Positions 1 through 11,685 of a DNA stretch of 64,000 nucleotides are shown here, piece after piece; position 1 is the stretch's first letter; every line of letters begins with the position of its first letter. The notes beneath the pieces were generated by a model. It ran no database searches. It saw only the letters and a list, made by a program, of their open reading frames with translations, and was not told the DNA's origin. Origin of the DNA: Lycocorax pyrrhopterus obiensis (taxonomy: Eukaryota > Chordata > Aves > Passeriformes > Paradisaeidae); the NCBI GenBank assembly GCA_014706295.1, contig JACSVZ010000001.1:114835111-114899110 (forward strand), written 5' to 3'. Position numbers and translations under genes: made by a program.

Positions 1-4
1 TTAC

Positions 5-190
5 TTTTTGTGACAACTCCTTCAAGGCGAATGATATTTGGGTGATCAAACTGTCCCATGATACTCGCCTCCCTCAGGAAATCTCTTCTTTGCCTGTCCA
101 TATAGCCACCCTTTAGAGTTTTAATTGCAACAGGGATCTCTCTTTTTCCTGGTGTCTTCAGACGTCCACTGCATACTTCTCCAAACTCCC
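5..190 (-). CDS. EPHA6: EPHA6 exon: kinase N-lobe (glycine loop, VAIK lysine, helix C)
   Basis: Read on the minus strand, this 186-nt exon follows an AG acceptor at 191-192 and ends before a GTAA donor at 4-1. Its first two bases complete a glycine begun in the exon at 5442-5567; 61 codons and one base follow. The peptide starts [11 protein letters not shown], the second half of the nucleotide-binding loop. The ATP-binding lysine of VAIK is at residue 23, and the helix C glutamate in [10 protein letters not shown] is at residue 40. It ends RLEGVVTK. The combination [21 protein letters not shown] and [10 protein letters not shown] fits EPHA6 better than the other EphA paralogues as I remember them; mammalian EPHA6 has His where this has Tyr in GGYMD. 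The domain is cytoplasmic and transfers phosphate to tyrosines after ephrin-A binding. The catalytic loop, activation segment, SAM domain and C-terminus lie outside the window, as would any kinase-insert alternative exon. Confidence 0.95.
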
Positions 191-3100
191 CTTAAATAGA
201 TAAAACATCTGTTAAATAAGGCACAGGGCCTGTACACAAAAATAGTCAGGGAACTCACACATCCTGTAGAAGTGGACAGAAAAATAACGGATTGAATATT
301 CAAATTTATGAGTGTGATCACATCCCAGAAAATCCAAATATTCAGCAGTGCTTCACAAGAAATTATCATCTTTCCTTTGTGCCACAGCAGAGATCATGGG
401 ACCTTGTACTGTGCCTGCAAAAGCCAAACCTTCAGCCCTCCCCAGTGTGGCTCATCTTGCTTTCCTTTGAGACTGAACATTGGTTTCAATATGTTTGCGA
501 TACATAACTGAGGAAGGAATGTAATGAGTGGATTTTTATTCCACTGATGACAAAATATCTATGTAAAGTATCTATTTACAGCAACATTTATCCCTAGGGG
601 TGAAATGCACGAAGACCTATATGATAAGAAAAGCCCTGAGACTATCAGAACACTTGTCTATCCTCTAGGTGCAGAAAGCATTTAAAAAGTACTTTATGCT
701 GTTATGACCTACAAGAGCACTTGCATGTGATTTATTTAAATGGACTTCCACACCTACTTGAAATTAATTACATATTTCCCTGTTCAGACAGCCAAAGGCC
801 AACAGTCTCAGCAAATCTGGAGCTGTGTAATGAGAGGAATCTCAAAACTTGTTTCCCCTGATGTTTCCCCGTGTATGTAGGGCCTGTGAAGGATGTGTGT
901 CTCCCTGCATTCTCCTTACACATTTACTAATTCAGTTTGTATGGAAATCACAACTTTCCATTGATCTTGAAGTCACCCAGAAGTTATTTAGAGGCCCTAC
1001 CAAATACATTCTTGGATGCCTGCAGGTCAGTTTTCAATGGGTCCTACTTCAGTAAATGAAAAACAACATTCTCAGAAATATTTCAAAGCATTTCTCAGTG
1101 CAGGCTGCTCTCATAGCAAATCTAAATTTTCTACCTCAGTCATTTTGGAATCAGGACTGCTAAAAACTAAAAAGCAAGTAATGAACAGATATACATTTAA
1201 CTGGGGATTTAACACTTCATTGAGTGCTGTCTGAATTAGTTTTCCCTAAACTTTAAGGACAGAAGTACACAAAAGAAAGGACCTCTACTCTGTAACAGCT
1301 CATCTTCAGATATGAAGCAAATCTAGAAGAGAGGGACCTTAAAGGCACAACCTTCACTTCAGAAAATTGTGACTCCCTGATGTTACAGGATTAGAATGGA
1401 TATTGTCATACAACTTTTACTTTATTAGGTTCTGTCGCTTCCATTAAAACAAAGCAAAGTTTTATCAGCCAATGAGATCTAGGAAGAGTGGAGGGATTAA
1501 AAGAACAATTTCATAGCTTGTCTTTCACTTCAATGACAGAGGCATCATCAGGTACAGGAGTACAATTAACAGATGCTGAACAGAACCTCTGAATAAATTA
1601 GCAGCTTCCTAAACAGCTAAAAGAAGTCAAGTTGTCCCAGGTCTTCTTTCTACAGTTCCTCCCACCAATTTATTTCTACTTAACTTCAAAAAAATAAATT
1701 AAAGATGTGTGCAAATACAAGATATGTGAAAATATGTCATTAGAGTAATGCTCCGGGAATCTTTTGACAAAAGGGTAAATTGTGTGAGGATTTTCCCATA
1801 TGATTTTTCCCCTTTCACCTTTAAAAGGCTCTCCTTAAAAGGCTGCTTGCCTGACTACTGCCACTGAAAAAGCAGTAGCTAATTTGGACTTGTAAAGTCC
1901 TCCCATAAAAGAAAGCCATGAAACCTGAATGTTTTGCAGGAGACATGGTCTATCAATCTTTTATTTTGTTACATATTCAGCAGGACCACAACACATCTCT
2001 AAAGCCATGACCTTACTGCATCTTGCTGGTTTTTCAAGCTTAAATGCCTAAAATGAGAAAAATTTCCAATTTCTTTCTCGTGGGGAAACAGTGAAAAGCA
2101 AAATACTAATGCATTAATATCCAGATTTTAAAAGAATTTTCATAGTCAATAAATCTGCAGAATTGCAAAATCTTATTTGAAGGCTAATTTGGAAAGCATA
2201 GGTTATAGAATATACCATTTTGCTACTACAAGATTATACAAGAATACTACAGCTTCAGAATTTCATAAATAATGGCATTCATCCCTCAGGGACTGTAAAA
2301 GGCTGTTACCAAGGGCTTTAAAATGAATTAAACTGAAGGAGGCAGCTGAATGACTTGCAATTCCAAGATTTATTATCTGTACAACATCCAAAGCAGGGGA
2401 AGGAACACCTGTTTCTTTCATCTTTTTTTGGATGCATGATTTGGAAAGTGAGAAAGAAAATTCACTCCCCATGGATACTGGGATTGATAAACTGGTGAAT
2501 ATAAAGACTACCAGCAGGTTTTTTGTGACATGATGTCAAACTTTAGATCATCAGCTCCCAGAAAAGACACTTCCTACATTTAGAAACCTAAGGTGTGTAA
2601 TAACTTCTAATTCTGTTTTAGACTAGATGGAGATCAATGATATAATTTAAGCGTTGAATTATCTACACTGAGAGTTTGACAAGATTCCATCCCAGAGTAG
2701 CGTTTCTACACTTCTGTTCAGATAAAGAATTTTCAATATTTTTAAAGTCAAAGGGGAATGTGTTCAACAAAAGGGGTTTTTAAAATCTGAGACTCTCATT
2801 CTCACTGCTCAAGTCTGAAGACAAACAGGATAAATGTTGACCCTGCAGCAGCTGAGGTTCATGACTGCATGTGTAATAAGTAGAAGCTAAGAGCCAGATG
2901 TCAATGAAGTCAACATTTTTCCTTGCTCCAGGGAAAAGGCTGATCACAACTAGAGAAAAAAGATTGAGTTCATTGCCTGTTCAGTTTTAATAAAATGTAA
3001 ATAATCCCCGGTTTAATGACATAAACCTCATCCATCTTACTGTATATTATACAAAAAGGAGCTAATTGAGCAGTCTAGAAATTTAGTCTGTGCAAACCAC

Positions 3101-5441
3101 ACGTCCCTTTTCTCATTCAGCAGAGCATATGTGATACTGAAAGTGAAACAGGAGTAGTCAGTCACTTAAAAGTCTGATGTGCAGCCTGGTGTTACTGCAC
3201 AGGATCAGAACGAATGTCTTACAGCACAGACAGTGGCTGCTGATAGAACTGGAAGGTCACAGCACCAAACACAGCTCAACTCACTTCCCCACTTCAGTCA
3301 TTACACTTGTGGGAGAACTTGCAGGAGATTTAGATCAGGCAAACAATATTGTTCTGCTCTGGGAAAAACTCAAGAGTTGGTCTCTTCCTTGAGTGCCAAC
3401 ATTTTAACAAAGAAAATAAGAGGATAATTGTACATTTTAAGACAGACTTGATAAAGTACCTCTGGGAATTCATTCTTTGAAGAGGTGCTGAAGCCTTAAA
3501 CTTAAAGCAAGAAGAGATGGGGCAGAAAAAAGTGTCATGGGAGAGATAAAATTACCAAATACTTTAAAGTATAACTTGGGTACAGTTAGGTTTGAGTTAA
3601 GCTGAAAACAGAAACTAAGAAAAAATACTTGCCTTGAGTGTCACAGCCATCTGAACTGCAAGTAGTGAATTATCAAGAACTTTTGGACATGACTTTTTCC
3701 ATTGAAAAAAACAAACTGGAAACTGCTTTCAGTAGAAGATCAGTTTTAAAAATGTCATGACCAGAAATGCTAGAATTTTTTTTTTTTTTTCAAATATTTG
3801 CGATTTTCCACTTTGGCAGTTTCAAGATGAAATCTTTTGGTTCTTGAATGGAAATAATTTTTGTTTGAAAAATTAAAGTTATAGATATTAAAAATGAGAA
3901 TTATTGGCCAAAATAAAATGTTAAAACAGGACAACATCTATTAATTGACTCTTAAAAGATATTAATGTTTCATTTTGGAGAAGATGTTGATTTTTGTTTT
4001 TACTTAGTTGAAAATTGTAAACATCTTTTAAAAATAATTCTCCTGTGATAAGATATCCATTTTGTATCCAGCTGAATATATACTACAGAATTAAAGAGAA
4101 TGTACAGAAATCTTTAGGACTGCTGTGAATTTTACTGATATGTTATGTCCCTTAGCAGCTCCTGAAGAACAGTGTGGGAACTTGTGCCCTCTCTGGCTCA
4201 GCCCTGGTGTGTTTAACCTGTATCTTGTATACATGGAAAGAGGTTTAAATTTCATTGCAACCTGTTTGCAAGTCTTCTTAGGCGAATACTTTTGAAGTTG
4301 AGAAATTACCCACATAATTTTGGAAAATAAAAACCATAAAAATAAAACCCATAAAAATAAAATATGTCAAAGCATGCACTTCCATGCATACAAGACAAAG
4401 GAGAGGGAAGCTGAGAGAAGAGTTTTCATAAATGAATTAAGCTGAGAATAAGGACACAACTTTAATCTGAACTAAAACAAATAATCCTTGTCTGTTGTAT
4501 TCAACTGAGATCAGCAGTTACACAGGTGTGGAATGTAGCTCAATCTGCTTTATAATCTAAGACACCAATATCTAAAGCGTGTCTGAAGAAAAGGAAGAAA
4601 TAGAAGAAAGCAAACTGAATGTTTTTTGCAGAGGTCAGCCCTCTGGGGGCTCTCTCAAGATCATCATTCCAGTGCTGCCCAGCTCCAGCTCCAGATGATG
4701 AGGCTTAAGCAATCAGGTGAACTGGAGTACCAGCACTATGGACTGCAGTGAAACAGAATTTTCTCTTTTACTTTCAGGTCGATACTTTCTCTCTCCTGTC
4801 TGCTACCAGACCTGGTTTTATTTCTGTAAGATTATTTGCATGACATTTTCCAGTGCCTTTTTTAGCAACACTGGGGATACTTCCATGGTTATCAGTGTAG
4901 TAGCATATCATTAAATGAGGGGTCTAAACTGAAAAATACCCTTCCTTTCTAGAGTGACTAAGATATATGAAACAAATATAAAAAAAGAAGGATTACAGGG
5001 CATCACCTTTCATACTGTCTACATCTTATCAACAGATCTTCCTCTTTCCCCTCTCTGCCAGTGACCCTTCTCTACACAGAAAAGCCCGTCCCAAGCCAGC
5101 CTCTCCTTTTTTCCCGTCATACTCCTCCAGTTCTCTATTTGAGTATAACTTTTTTCTCAGTCTTCTATATTCTGAACTTATATCCCCATAGAAAGAGATT
5201 CTGATCTAATTTCACCCCCAGTGACTGAGAATACATGACAATAACTATGGCAAATGCTGAGTGACACAGTGTTTTGAATACATGTGGGAAAAAAACCAAA
5301 ATAAAATTAAAAAAAAAAACCCAACAAACCAGGCAAAAAATCAACCCTACACAAAAAATTAATAATGAATTAATTTCCTAATGCTTATGAAAAGCAGTCT
5401 TGCCTGGCCTAGAGATTTTTTTACAGTAGGTATAGTTTTAC
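191..5441 (-). other. EPHA6: EPHA6 intron between the juxtamembrane and kinase N-lobe exons
   Basis: This 5.25-kb intron begins with a GTAAAA donor at 5441-5436 and ends with an AAG acceptor at 193-191. It is AT-rich and has no coding exon that I can recognise. Visible contents are a T14 run near 3777-3790, a 15-nt tandem duplication at 4334-4362, and an A11-CCC tract near 5310-5323. The open frames in it are all under 100 codons and resemble no protein I know. It interrupts the glycine-rich loop codon in phase 1, the same position as in other Eph genes. Confidence 0.9.
4334..4362. repeat. 15-nt tandem duplication, A-rich
   Basis: The 14-mer ccataaaaataaaa occurs at 4334-4347 and again at 4349-4362, separated by one c. 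It looks like a simple replication-slippage duplication in an A-rich stretch of intron. Confidence 0.85.
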
Positions 5442-5567
5442 CTGCCCCAATGACTCTTTCAATACGAATTCTTGAAGGATCAATCTCCTTGGCAAACTCA
5501 TGGACAGCAAGAGATGGATCTTCATACGTGTCTGGATCTATGTATGTTTTGAGTCCTGGGAAACGTA
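5442..5567 (-). CDS. EPHA6: EPHA6 exon: juxtamembrane tyrosines and start of the kinase domain
   Basis: This is a 126-nt exon on the minus strand, with acceptor TTGCAG at 5573-5568 and donor GTAAAA from 5441 down. Two bases complete a leucine begun in the upstream exon; 41 codons and one base follow. The peptide begins [10 protein letters not shown] and contains the paired juxtamembrane tyrosines TYID and TYEDP. In Eph receptors these restrain the kinase when unphosphorylated and become autophosphorylation and SH2-docking sites after ephrin binding. It continues through the conserved [10 protein letters not shown] segment into RIERVIGAG, the first part of the nucleotide-binding loop, which is finished in the exon at 5-190. 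The [20 protein letters not shown] wording points to EPHA6. The exon length and the phase 1 exit match the standard Eph gene structure as I know it. Confidence 0.96.
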
Positions 5568-7510
5568 CTGCAAGAAAGAGAGAAAAGAAAGAGAGAATAA
5601 CAGGAATCAAGAACTCCCTGACATTCATGCACTGCAACAACAGTTTGTTTTTTTTTTGGGGGGTTTTTTTTTTTGACTAGACAATTTAAAGAACTGAAAA
5701 CAACATATTAAATCTTCCAGGTTTAAAATTTCAGAATCCGACAGAAGAGCTGGTCACTTGAAAAAGGGTCTGCAGAGACACCAAGTGAGGGCTCAATGAT
5801 ATGGGGAAAAGCAGGGCCTCAAAACTAACAACTGTGATTACTGCCAAAGCAGTTTATATTCCCCTTGGCTGCTCCTTGGGCAATTGAGGCAATCTGTCCT
5901 TTACTTTGAAAACAGTTGTTTCTAGTTCATTCCTTTAATTTAGGAGTGGATGGCTGAACATCCTGTTTTGCCAAACAGGTCAAATCTTTGAGTTCCTTTT
6001 CTCTAAGGATGAATCCTGGAGGACTGTGCTGCTTTGTTCTCTTCCGATCAGCTGGAACAGCCAGAGAGCCAGGTGCAAGATGACAACAAAAATATCCAAA
6101 TCCATTTTCAGGATAATTTCTGTCTGTTTCCTTGGAGATGGCCATGGCAGTAGTGGGTTGGTGCCAGATTGCTTTGGCAGGCTCCAGCAAGCCATCATTT
6201 CCTGGCGTGGCTAATACCCCTGGTGTTCCTGAGTGCAGCATGTTCAAGAACTTGTGTTGTTTCTTCTGCACTATCTGCATGGGAATTCTTCTAGGCTGCT
6301 GCCATATCATGATTAAGTTCTGGAAAACTTTCAATCCATTATCAGAAGTTGATGTTAATAATGCATCAATTTATCAGAATAAAAAGAGGCTTCTGCAGCT
6401 GGGTCCAGAGAATTCCTTTAAAAAGAATGAAGCATTTCTCAGCCTTCTTTCTCCTGTCACTTAATAGCTGAGTCTAAAACAGTAATTCCTCTTTATTCTT
6501 GGTTCTATGGAGCACATATATGAGTAGAGACTTGCCCCCTCCAGTGTGATGCTGAGATCACTACAAATGAATGGGAAGGCTCTGTGATGAAGCTTTGTGT
6601 CAACATGAAATACAGACATCATTTACCCTGGCCTGAAAGACACTGAGTGAGGCTTTTTTCAAATTCACTCGCGGTCTGAGAGGCATATATCAAACTCTCC
6701 AGCAGGAGAGGTTTTGTCTTCTTTCATTTCTGGCCATGTTTGGAAACAAATGACAAAAACATCTTTCCAGGCAGTATACTTTATGGGCAAATATGCCCTT
6801 CTCCTTGACAGAGAGAGACATTGGCTTGATACAGTGATGTCACCTGAAAAAGATTTTACTTCTGGTGACTTCTGTGTTGATCATAGTAATTCCAGAGATG
6901 TTATCAAAATGAAGAAAGAATAAAATTTGATACCCTTTGTATAATACCTGTTGACTAAAAATGAAAAAAATTGCTACTCTAACAGAAAACAGTAAGGCAA
7001 CTAATTTAAAGTAGGTAGCTAAACTAAACTGTATAAACTAGTTACTGCCCATGAGAGATCACCAGGATTTTCTCTCACTGTACTGATCAGTGAGCAGGAA
7101 CATGAGGGAAGACAACCCATTCCACTTCTTATTTCTTGGGTGGCTGGAAGTGTAGAGCCCTAAATCCAAAGAGAACTAGCTATAAATAAGTCATACAGTC
7201 AACAAGAGAGGAGTTTTGAGGCAGAAATTCAGTACCCAGAACAACTGAGAATTCAAAGAAATATACCTGAAAAACTGCTAAATATTATTCGCTGAATACC
7301 AAAAAAACCTTTAATAACTAGAATGCATGTAGTGAAATTGTTCAAGAGAACAAGCAAACAAAAATAAAGACCTTTGATGATGCAGACGGTAAGGAACTAC
7401 TCAAATAATCAGATTAAAACATCAAGGGCAAAAGCTGTTCAGGAAACAGTGGACATTCTTCATTCAAAACATGATATAGATATTATGTAGCACAGTGCTG
7501 AACTACTTAC
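5568..7510 (-). other. EPHA6: EPHA6 intron, 1.9 kb
   Basis: This intron runs from a GTAAGT donor at 7510-7505 to the TTGCAG acceptor at 5573-5568. It contains a T10-G6-T11 tract at 5648-5674, which is A/C-rich on the transcript-sense strand and lies about 80 nt upstream of the acceptor. It also holds a 135-codon open frame on the minus strand (5927-6334) with no recognisable domain and no splice continuity with the gene. Nothing else is supported. Confidence 0.9.
5648..5674. repeat. Homopolymer block T10-G6-T11
   Basis: A run of ten T, six G and eleven T reads as A11-C6-A10 on the gene-sense strand. It is low-complexity sequence close to the 3' end of the intron, and a likely site of length polymorphism and sequencing error. 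Confidence 0.9.
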
Positions 7511-7581
7511 AGTGTCCATTTTGCAAATGAGCCCTTCTTTTCTCCTCAGATTTCATTTTGGCCTTTATGTACCACTGGCAT
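7511..7581 (-). CDS. EPHA6: EPHA6 exon: basic juxtamembrane segment after the membrane helix
   Basis: This is a 71-nt exon on the minus strand. The acceptor CTTGCAAG precedes 7581 and the donor GTAAGT follows 7511. The first base completes the arginine begun in the transmembrane exon; 23 codons and one base follow. The peptide starts CQWYIKAKMK, continues SEEKRRAHLQ, and ends NGH; the following leucine is split with the next exon. This is the short, strongly basic cytoplasmic collar that follows the transmembrane helix in Eph receptors, where it anchors the inner side of the membrane and leads to the regulatory tyrosines. Its size and phases fit between the exons at 11577-11685 and 5442-5567 without a frame break. 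An alanine sits where I recall asparagine in mammalian EPHA6 (KRRNH), a minor substitution. Confidence 0.93.
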
Positions 7582-7691
7582 CTTGCAAGAAAAACAAGTG
7601 AGGTTTTAAATAAAATACTTGCCATGAATAAAACAGATGTACATTAAGTTTTATCTGCACTTTTATGAAAGCCAAAATCTTTGCATTTGGA

Positions 7692-7709
7692 ATATATATA
7701 TATATATAT
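7692..7709. repeat. (AT)9 microsatellite
   Basis: Nine uninterrupted AT units lie within intron sequence about 110 nt upstream (in transcription) of the juxtamembrane exon acceptor. Confidence 0.95.
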
Positions 7710-8892
7710 TTACTTATGAACCTAAAGAGGGAAATATGCATAATGAGCTACAAACAGATTATGTACAAAGAAAAACAGATCATGGCTGAATGATTAGCAT
7801 GACAATGACTACCTGAGTTTAAGTTTGATGCAATACTTTATTTTTGACTCCTCCAAAGAATTCTGATACTTCACAAAATTATTACTTTCCTGCATTCCTG
7901 TTTGCATACACAGGCCTGTGGTAATTAAACCTTATCCTCTTAACTTTCATATACCGTGGGTAAAAAAACACTCTCATTTTCTTAATAATAGAATAATGAT
8001 GACTTCACCATGTTTCATGAAAAAAGAAGATATTTTTTCACATCGGGACCCCTTTTTTGTCTTTTGTTGAGTGGCTCTGTGCAGTCTGAGCTTCTGAACA
8101 CTGCCCACCTGCAGGACTGATAATGCTCATTTAGAGGGTCACATGGCAGGAACAACTGTTTCAGTCAAGAAAAAACCAAAATACTTGCTCTTGGTCTTAA
8201 AGCTCTTTCTCACTCAGTGAACAGCCTAAAAATTACTATTTAGAGGGAAATCTTTTGGTTTAAGGGATGGCAAAGGGCTGTAGAGGCACTGATGGCATGA
8301 GAGAACAGCAGTGCCTGTGGACATGTGCTTTGGAGTACAGACATGCAGTTCCTAGACCAGCTTGAAAAAAAATTCCTGTCCTCTGTGTGAACATTAACAG
8401 CTTTATAGAATTAAATAAAAATAACTACAGTCAGTATATCCACACTAATAGTGGAGAGATATGAGGAATAGGTGCACACACCCACCTCATTTCAGTGGTT
8501 TGTTTAAACTGCTGATACACAGTAGGAACAGTCACAAATTCATTCACTGTTACACAGGTGATGATGAGCAAATGAAGGGCAGAAACTCCTGAAGCTGATG
8601 TACCCTTGTGGAGGGAATGCAAACCAGTGGATTCTCAGATTCTGTGGAAACCTTGAGATTGAACACCAGTTGCTGGGACTCACTAAGGATGCCAGTGCCA
8701 TTTTTAGGATAACTGAACAACTGGTCTGTAGGGCCAAGAGCCCTAAACAAAAGTTCTTACACTCCAAGTGTTTGTCCAAGAGAACAGTCAAAGAAACAAG
8801 ACTTTAACCTTACCCAACCCTCCTAAACATCCATGAGGCCCCCAAGTTTGACTACAGAAGCCAGTGATTAATCACCAGCAGAGGAAACTCCC

Positions 8893-8927
8893 CATTCTCT
8901 GCTCAGGTCCTCATTCTCTGCTCAGGT
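8893..8927. repeat. 16-nt direct duplication
   Basis: The 16-mer cattctctgctcaggt is found at 8893-8908 and again, identical, at 8912-8927, so the repeat period is 19 nt. It is a local duplication in the intron. Confidence 0.9.
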
Positions 8928-11009
8928 TGGCTACAGAACAATCGGAGCTAAGATTAAATCGGACTGAGCTTTACCATCTCATTTCCTGGAACTGAGCTGA
9001 GACCCCAGTCCTGTGTCTTGAAGTCTCTGCTGCTTTCATATTCCTATCTGCAATTGACAGCCGTGCTTCCTGCTTGCTCCTGGTGGATAATCACTCAGCA
9101 AAGTGCAGAGGCAGGTGCTCATTTAACCCGGCCTCTCCACTCTGAATAGGCTCATCAGCAGCCCTGAGACTCGACAGCTCATCAAATTGTTAATTCTAAA
9201 CAGTGGAGCAGAGCACATCTGTAGGGTACCAATCCCATTTTTCATGCTGAAATTTGCCTCCAGTCCTAGAGTAAATTGAGTATTTATTCAAAATTTTCTT
9301 GCTCTGTCTTCTGTGGAACATGCTCTTATCACTGCATTTAAGCAGCACTTCAAAATGAATTCATATCTTACATAATTGAAATGGTCCCATTGAGGAAGGC
9401 GGTAGAAAGCTAACAGAATCTCTGATATCCTTAACGTCAGAAAACAGGAGGAAGAAACAGGAAAAAAAAAATTTCCTTTTTTTTTTCATTCCTGAGTTTA
9501 GTGATTTTTTTCTAAAGGAAGTGTTTGAGTTATGTTTCAGGAATTCACATAAGGATTCCACAGACTCATTTTCTCTGGAAATTTGTTTCTGTCTAAATAA
9601 TTCTTCTCTCTTCTAAAAGACCCTCCTGTTTGTCACCTTCTGTAGTAATTGTAGGAATATTTACTTAGCCTCTACGATTATCTAAGGCCATAATATGTTC
9701 CAAGGTTAATTGCTCTCATTACCTTCACCAGAATGTTAGATTTAACTGGTTTTATTATTTAGCAGAGAGAGCATTAATTCATATAATGGCAGCTACTGCA
9801 GTGCCATATTTAGTTGCTGGGGTACTGCAAATAAAACCTCAGGGCTACACTGATACAACTTCACCTTCTTTTCAAATCAGAGGTAGTGCTGTATCAACAA
9901 AACAGATGTGCAATTACAAATCTAAAAGTGCAGCACCCTCTATTGATAACAGCTCTGTCAGTGATGACCATTTTCACATTCAGAAGAGTGAGTGTCACAT
10001 CTTTTCTCTGAGTGTAAAGGGGATCCAAGCCACGACAGGAGCAGTGCAGAATCCCACCTCAGCTCTGGATTTTTTCTGTCCCTGAACCAGGTAAGAAGGA
10101 AACTCATGGACAATCCTACCCACATGGAGGCTCTTCCAGCATCTGATTTTTGTGTCTGAGGAGGGAGAGGGGGAAAGGGTAGAGAGGGCCCAGAGCCCAC
10201 ACAAGCCCTGCTCCAGATCCTGCTGCAGGAGCTCTGAGCCCAGCTCCTCTGCCTGAAGGCCCTTATCCATACAGAGCAACAGCCTGGGCTTAGGTTTCCT
10301 TGATCCATGGCAGCACCGTGGTGCCACTGATATCTCACAGAGGACATGGGGACACAATGGGCTCTTTTAAATGTTGCTTTGCTTCCTGGTGGTGGAAGGA
10401 GGTGAAGTCTGGAAAGCATGCAGGAAACACCTGAGGCTCAGGGAGAAAGGAAACAAGGCACCCTGGAAGGAGCTGGGGCTGTGGGAATCTGAGCTTCAGC
10501 CAGGACTGATGGTCCAACCTACACGTGTCTTTTTTAGCATGTCCAGATAGAATTTGTGAGTTCCCTTAAAACCTTCAGTGTGCAACTCAGCATCTGCCAA
10601 AGCAACCTCAGCATCATCACTCAAAGCAAAATACTTTCTCATCTAATTTGCATAATGCCATTATTTGATCCTGATCAACACAGAGGAAAGTTGTCAAACA
10701 GCACTGCACTAAAAGAATTGTAAGTATAAGAATGAGGCTGGTTATAAAAAAAACCCCTACATTGTCCAGACTGGTAAATTCCCCTGCCAATGCAACAGTA
10801 GTGCTGCAACATAGATTTAATTGGGATACCTTCAATTAAAAAAAAAAAAGTCAAAAAGCCATAAAACAGAACCTTTAGGAAGGTATTTTCTGTCCAGCAG
10901 TGATATCACAGGCAGTAGAACCATTTTAGTGTTTCAGAGTACAGTTTTCCTTAGTTTACTTTCATTACATAATTTCTGCATTCTATTTTAACAGATGCAG
11001 AAATGTGCA

Positions 11010-11068
11010 TAGAATATATATGTATTTATATAAAATATAAAAAAATACAGTATATATATATAAAAATT
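11010..11068. repeat. AT-rich low-complexity tract
   Basis: Interrupted TA and A runs, including a short uninterrupted (TA) block near 11050-11062, lie in the intron upstream of the juxtamembrane exon. This is simple sequence only. Confidence 0.8.
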
Positions 11069-11576
11069 GTGTGTGGCTTTTCCTACAAGTTGAATATAGT
11101 GGAAGTAATAAAAAATGGTCCACTCAAGTGCCTTTAGCAAGGTACAATGCCAACCCCAAGACATCAAAAATCCCACGGTTACACTCTCCAAAGTTTTGCA
11201 ATTGACAGTTATGAGATTTTGCAAAATACACTGTGGGGATCTTTTTTCTTCTTTTTTTCCTTGTAATGCCAGAGCCTTGAGGGTGCAGCAGGTATACTGT
11301 ATTTTTAAATTATCATTCTGTAGGCAAGAGGTCCATAAACTTATTTTTTAAATATCCGAGCTATTTCCTGATTTCACATAATTTCTTATCTCCCCAAACT
11401 GTGTCTTTAAGAAAAACAACACTCACAAAAGATTTGTATAAACAGTGCTGAACAAAGAGGATATTCCACTACATCTAACCCTAATTTTAGCACTGAAAAT
11501 GTGGTTTAATGACTTAAATATTATTCTTAAATTCTTAATTTTAGGTGGGACTATATGAGAACAGTGTTTTAATTAC

Positions 11577-11685
11577 CTGCCAGTGATGAGGAAGAACAAA
11601 GTGAGGATGACCAGGAGAGTGAATCCACCAACAGCAGCAGTGGCAATTACAAGAATCTGTCCCTGCTCCGCAGCCATATCAGAAG
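11577..11685 (-). CDS. EPHA6: EPHA6 exon: transmembrane helix
   Basis: This is a 109-nt exon on the minus strand with acceptor TTTCAG at 11691-11686 and donor GTAATT from 11576. Two bases complete a threonine begun in the FN3 exon; 35 codons and two bases follow. The peptide opens SDMAAEQGQ, an extracellular linker, and then runs about 24 hydrophobic residues with a glycine pair in the middle (ATAAVGGFTLL) before ending FFLITG. This is the single membrane-spanning helix of the receptor, where ectodomain clustering is coupled to kinase activation. The SDMAAEQGQILVIATAAVGG stretch is characteristic of EPHA6. Reading through the donor gives an immediate stop (GGC AGG TAA) with an ATTAAA hexamer at 11573-11568 that overlaps the donor, so a retained-intron transcript would encode a membrane-anchored receptor without a kinase. 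Confidence 0.96.

Larger units (their letters stand above)
7582..11576 (-). other. EPHA6: EPHA6 intron, 4.0 kb
   Basis: The intron starts with GTAATT at 11576 and ends with the CAAG acceptor before 7581. Its contents are an AT dinucleotide repeat at 7692-7709, a 16-nt duplication at 8893-8927, a GC-richer patch at about 10010-10520, and an AT-rich low-complexity tract at about 11010-11068. A 153-codon open frame on the minus strand (9958-10419) lies in the GC-richer patch. It has no recognisable domain, and I read it as an effect of base composition. Confidence 0.88.

Noticed and set aside
5927..6334. 135-codon minus-strand open frame between two EPHA6 exons
   Set aside because: Considered as an alternative exon or retroviral remnant. 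I see no known motif and no AG/GT borders in a compatible phase.
9958..10419. 153-codon minus-strand open frame
   Set aside because: It lies in a GC-richer patch where stops are rarer. The product has no domain and the frame does not join the EPHA6 exons.
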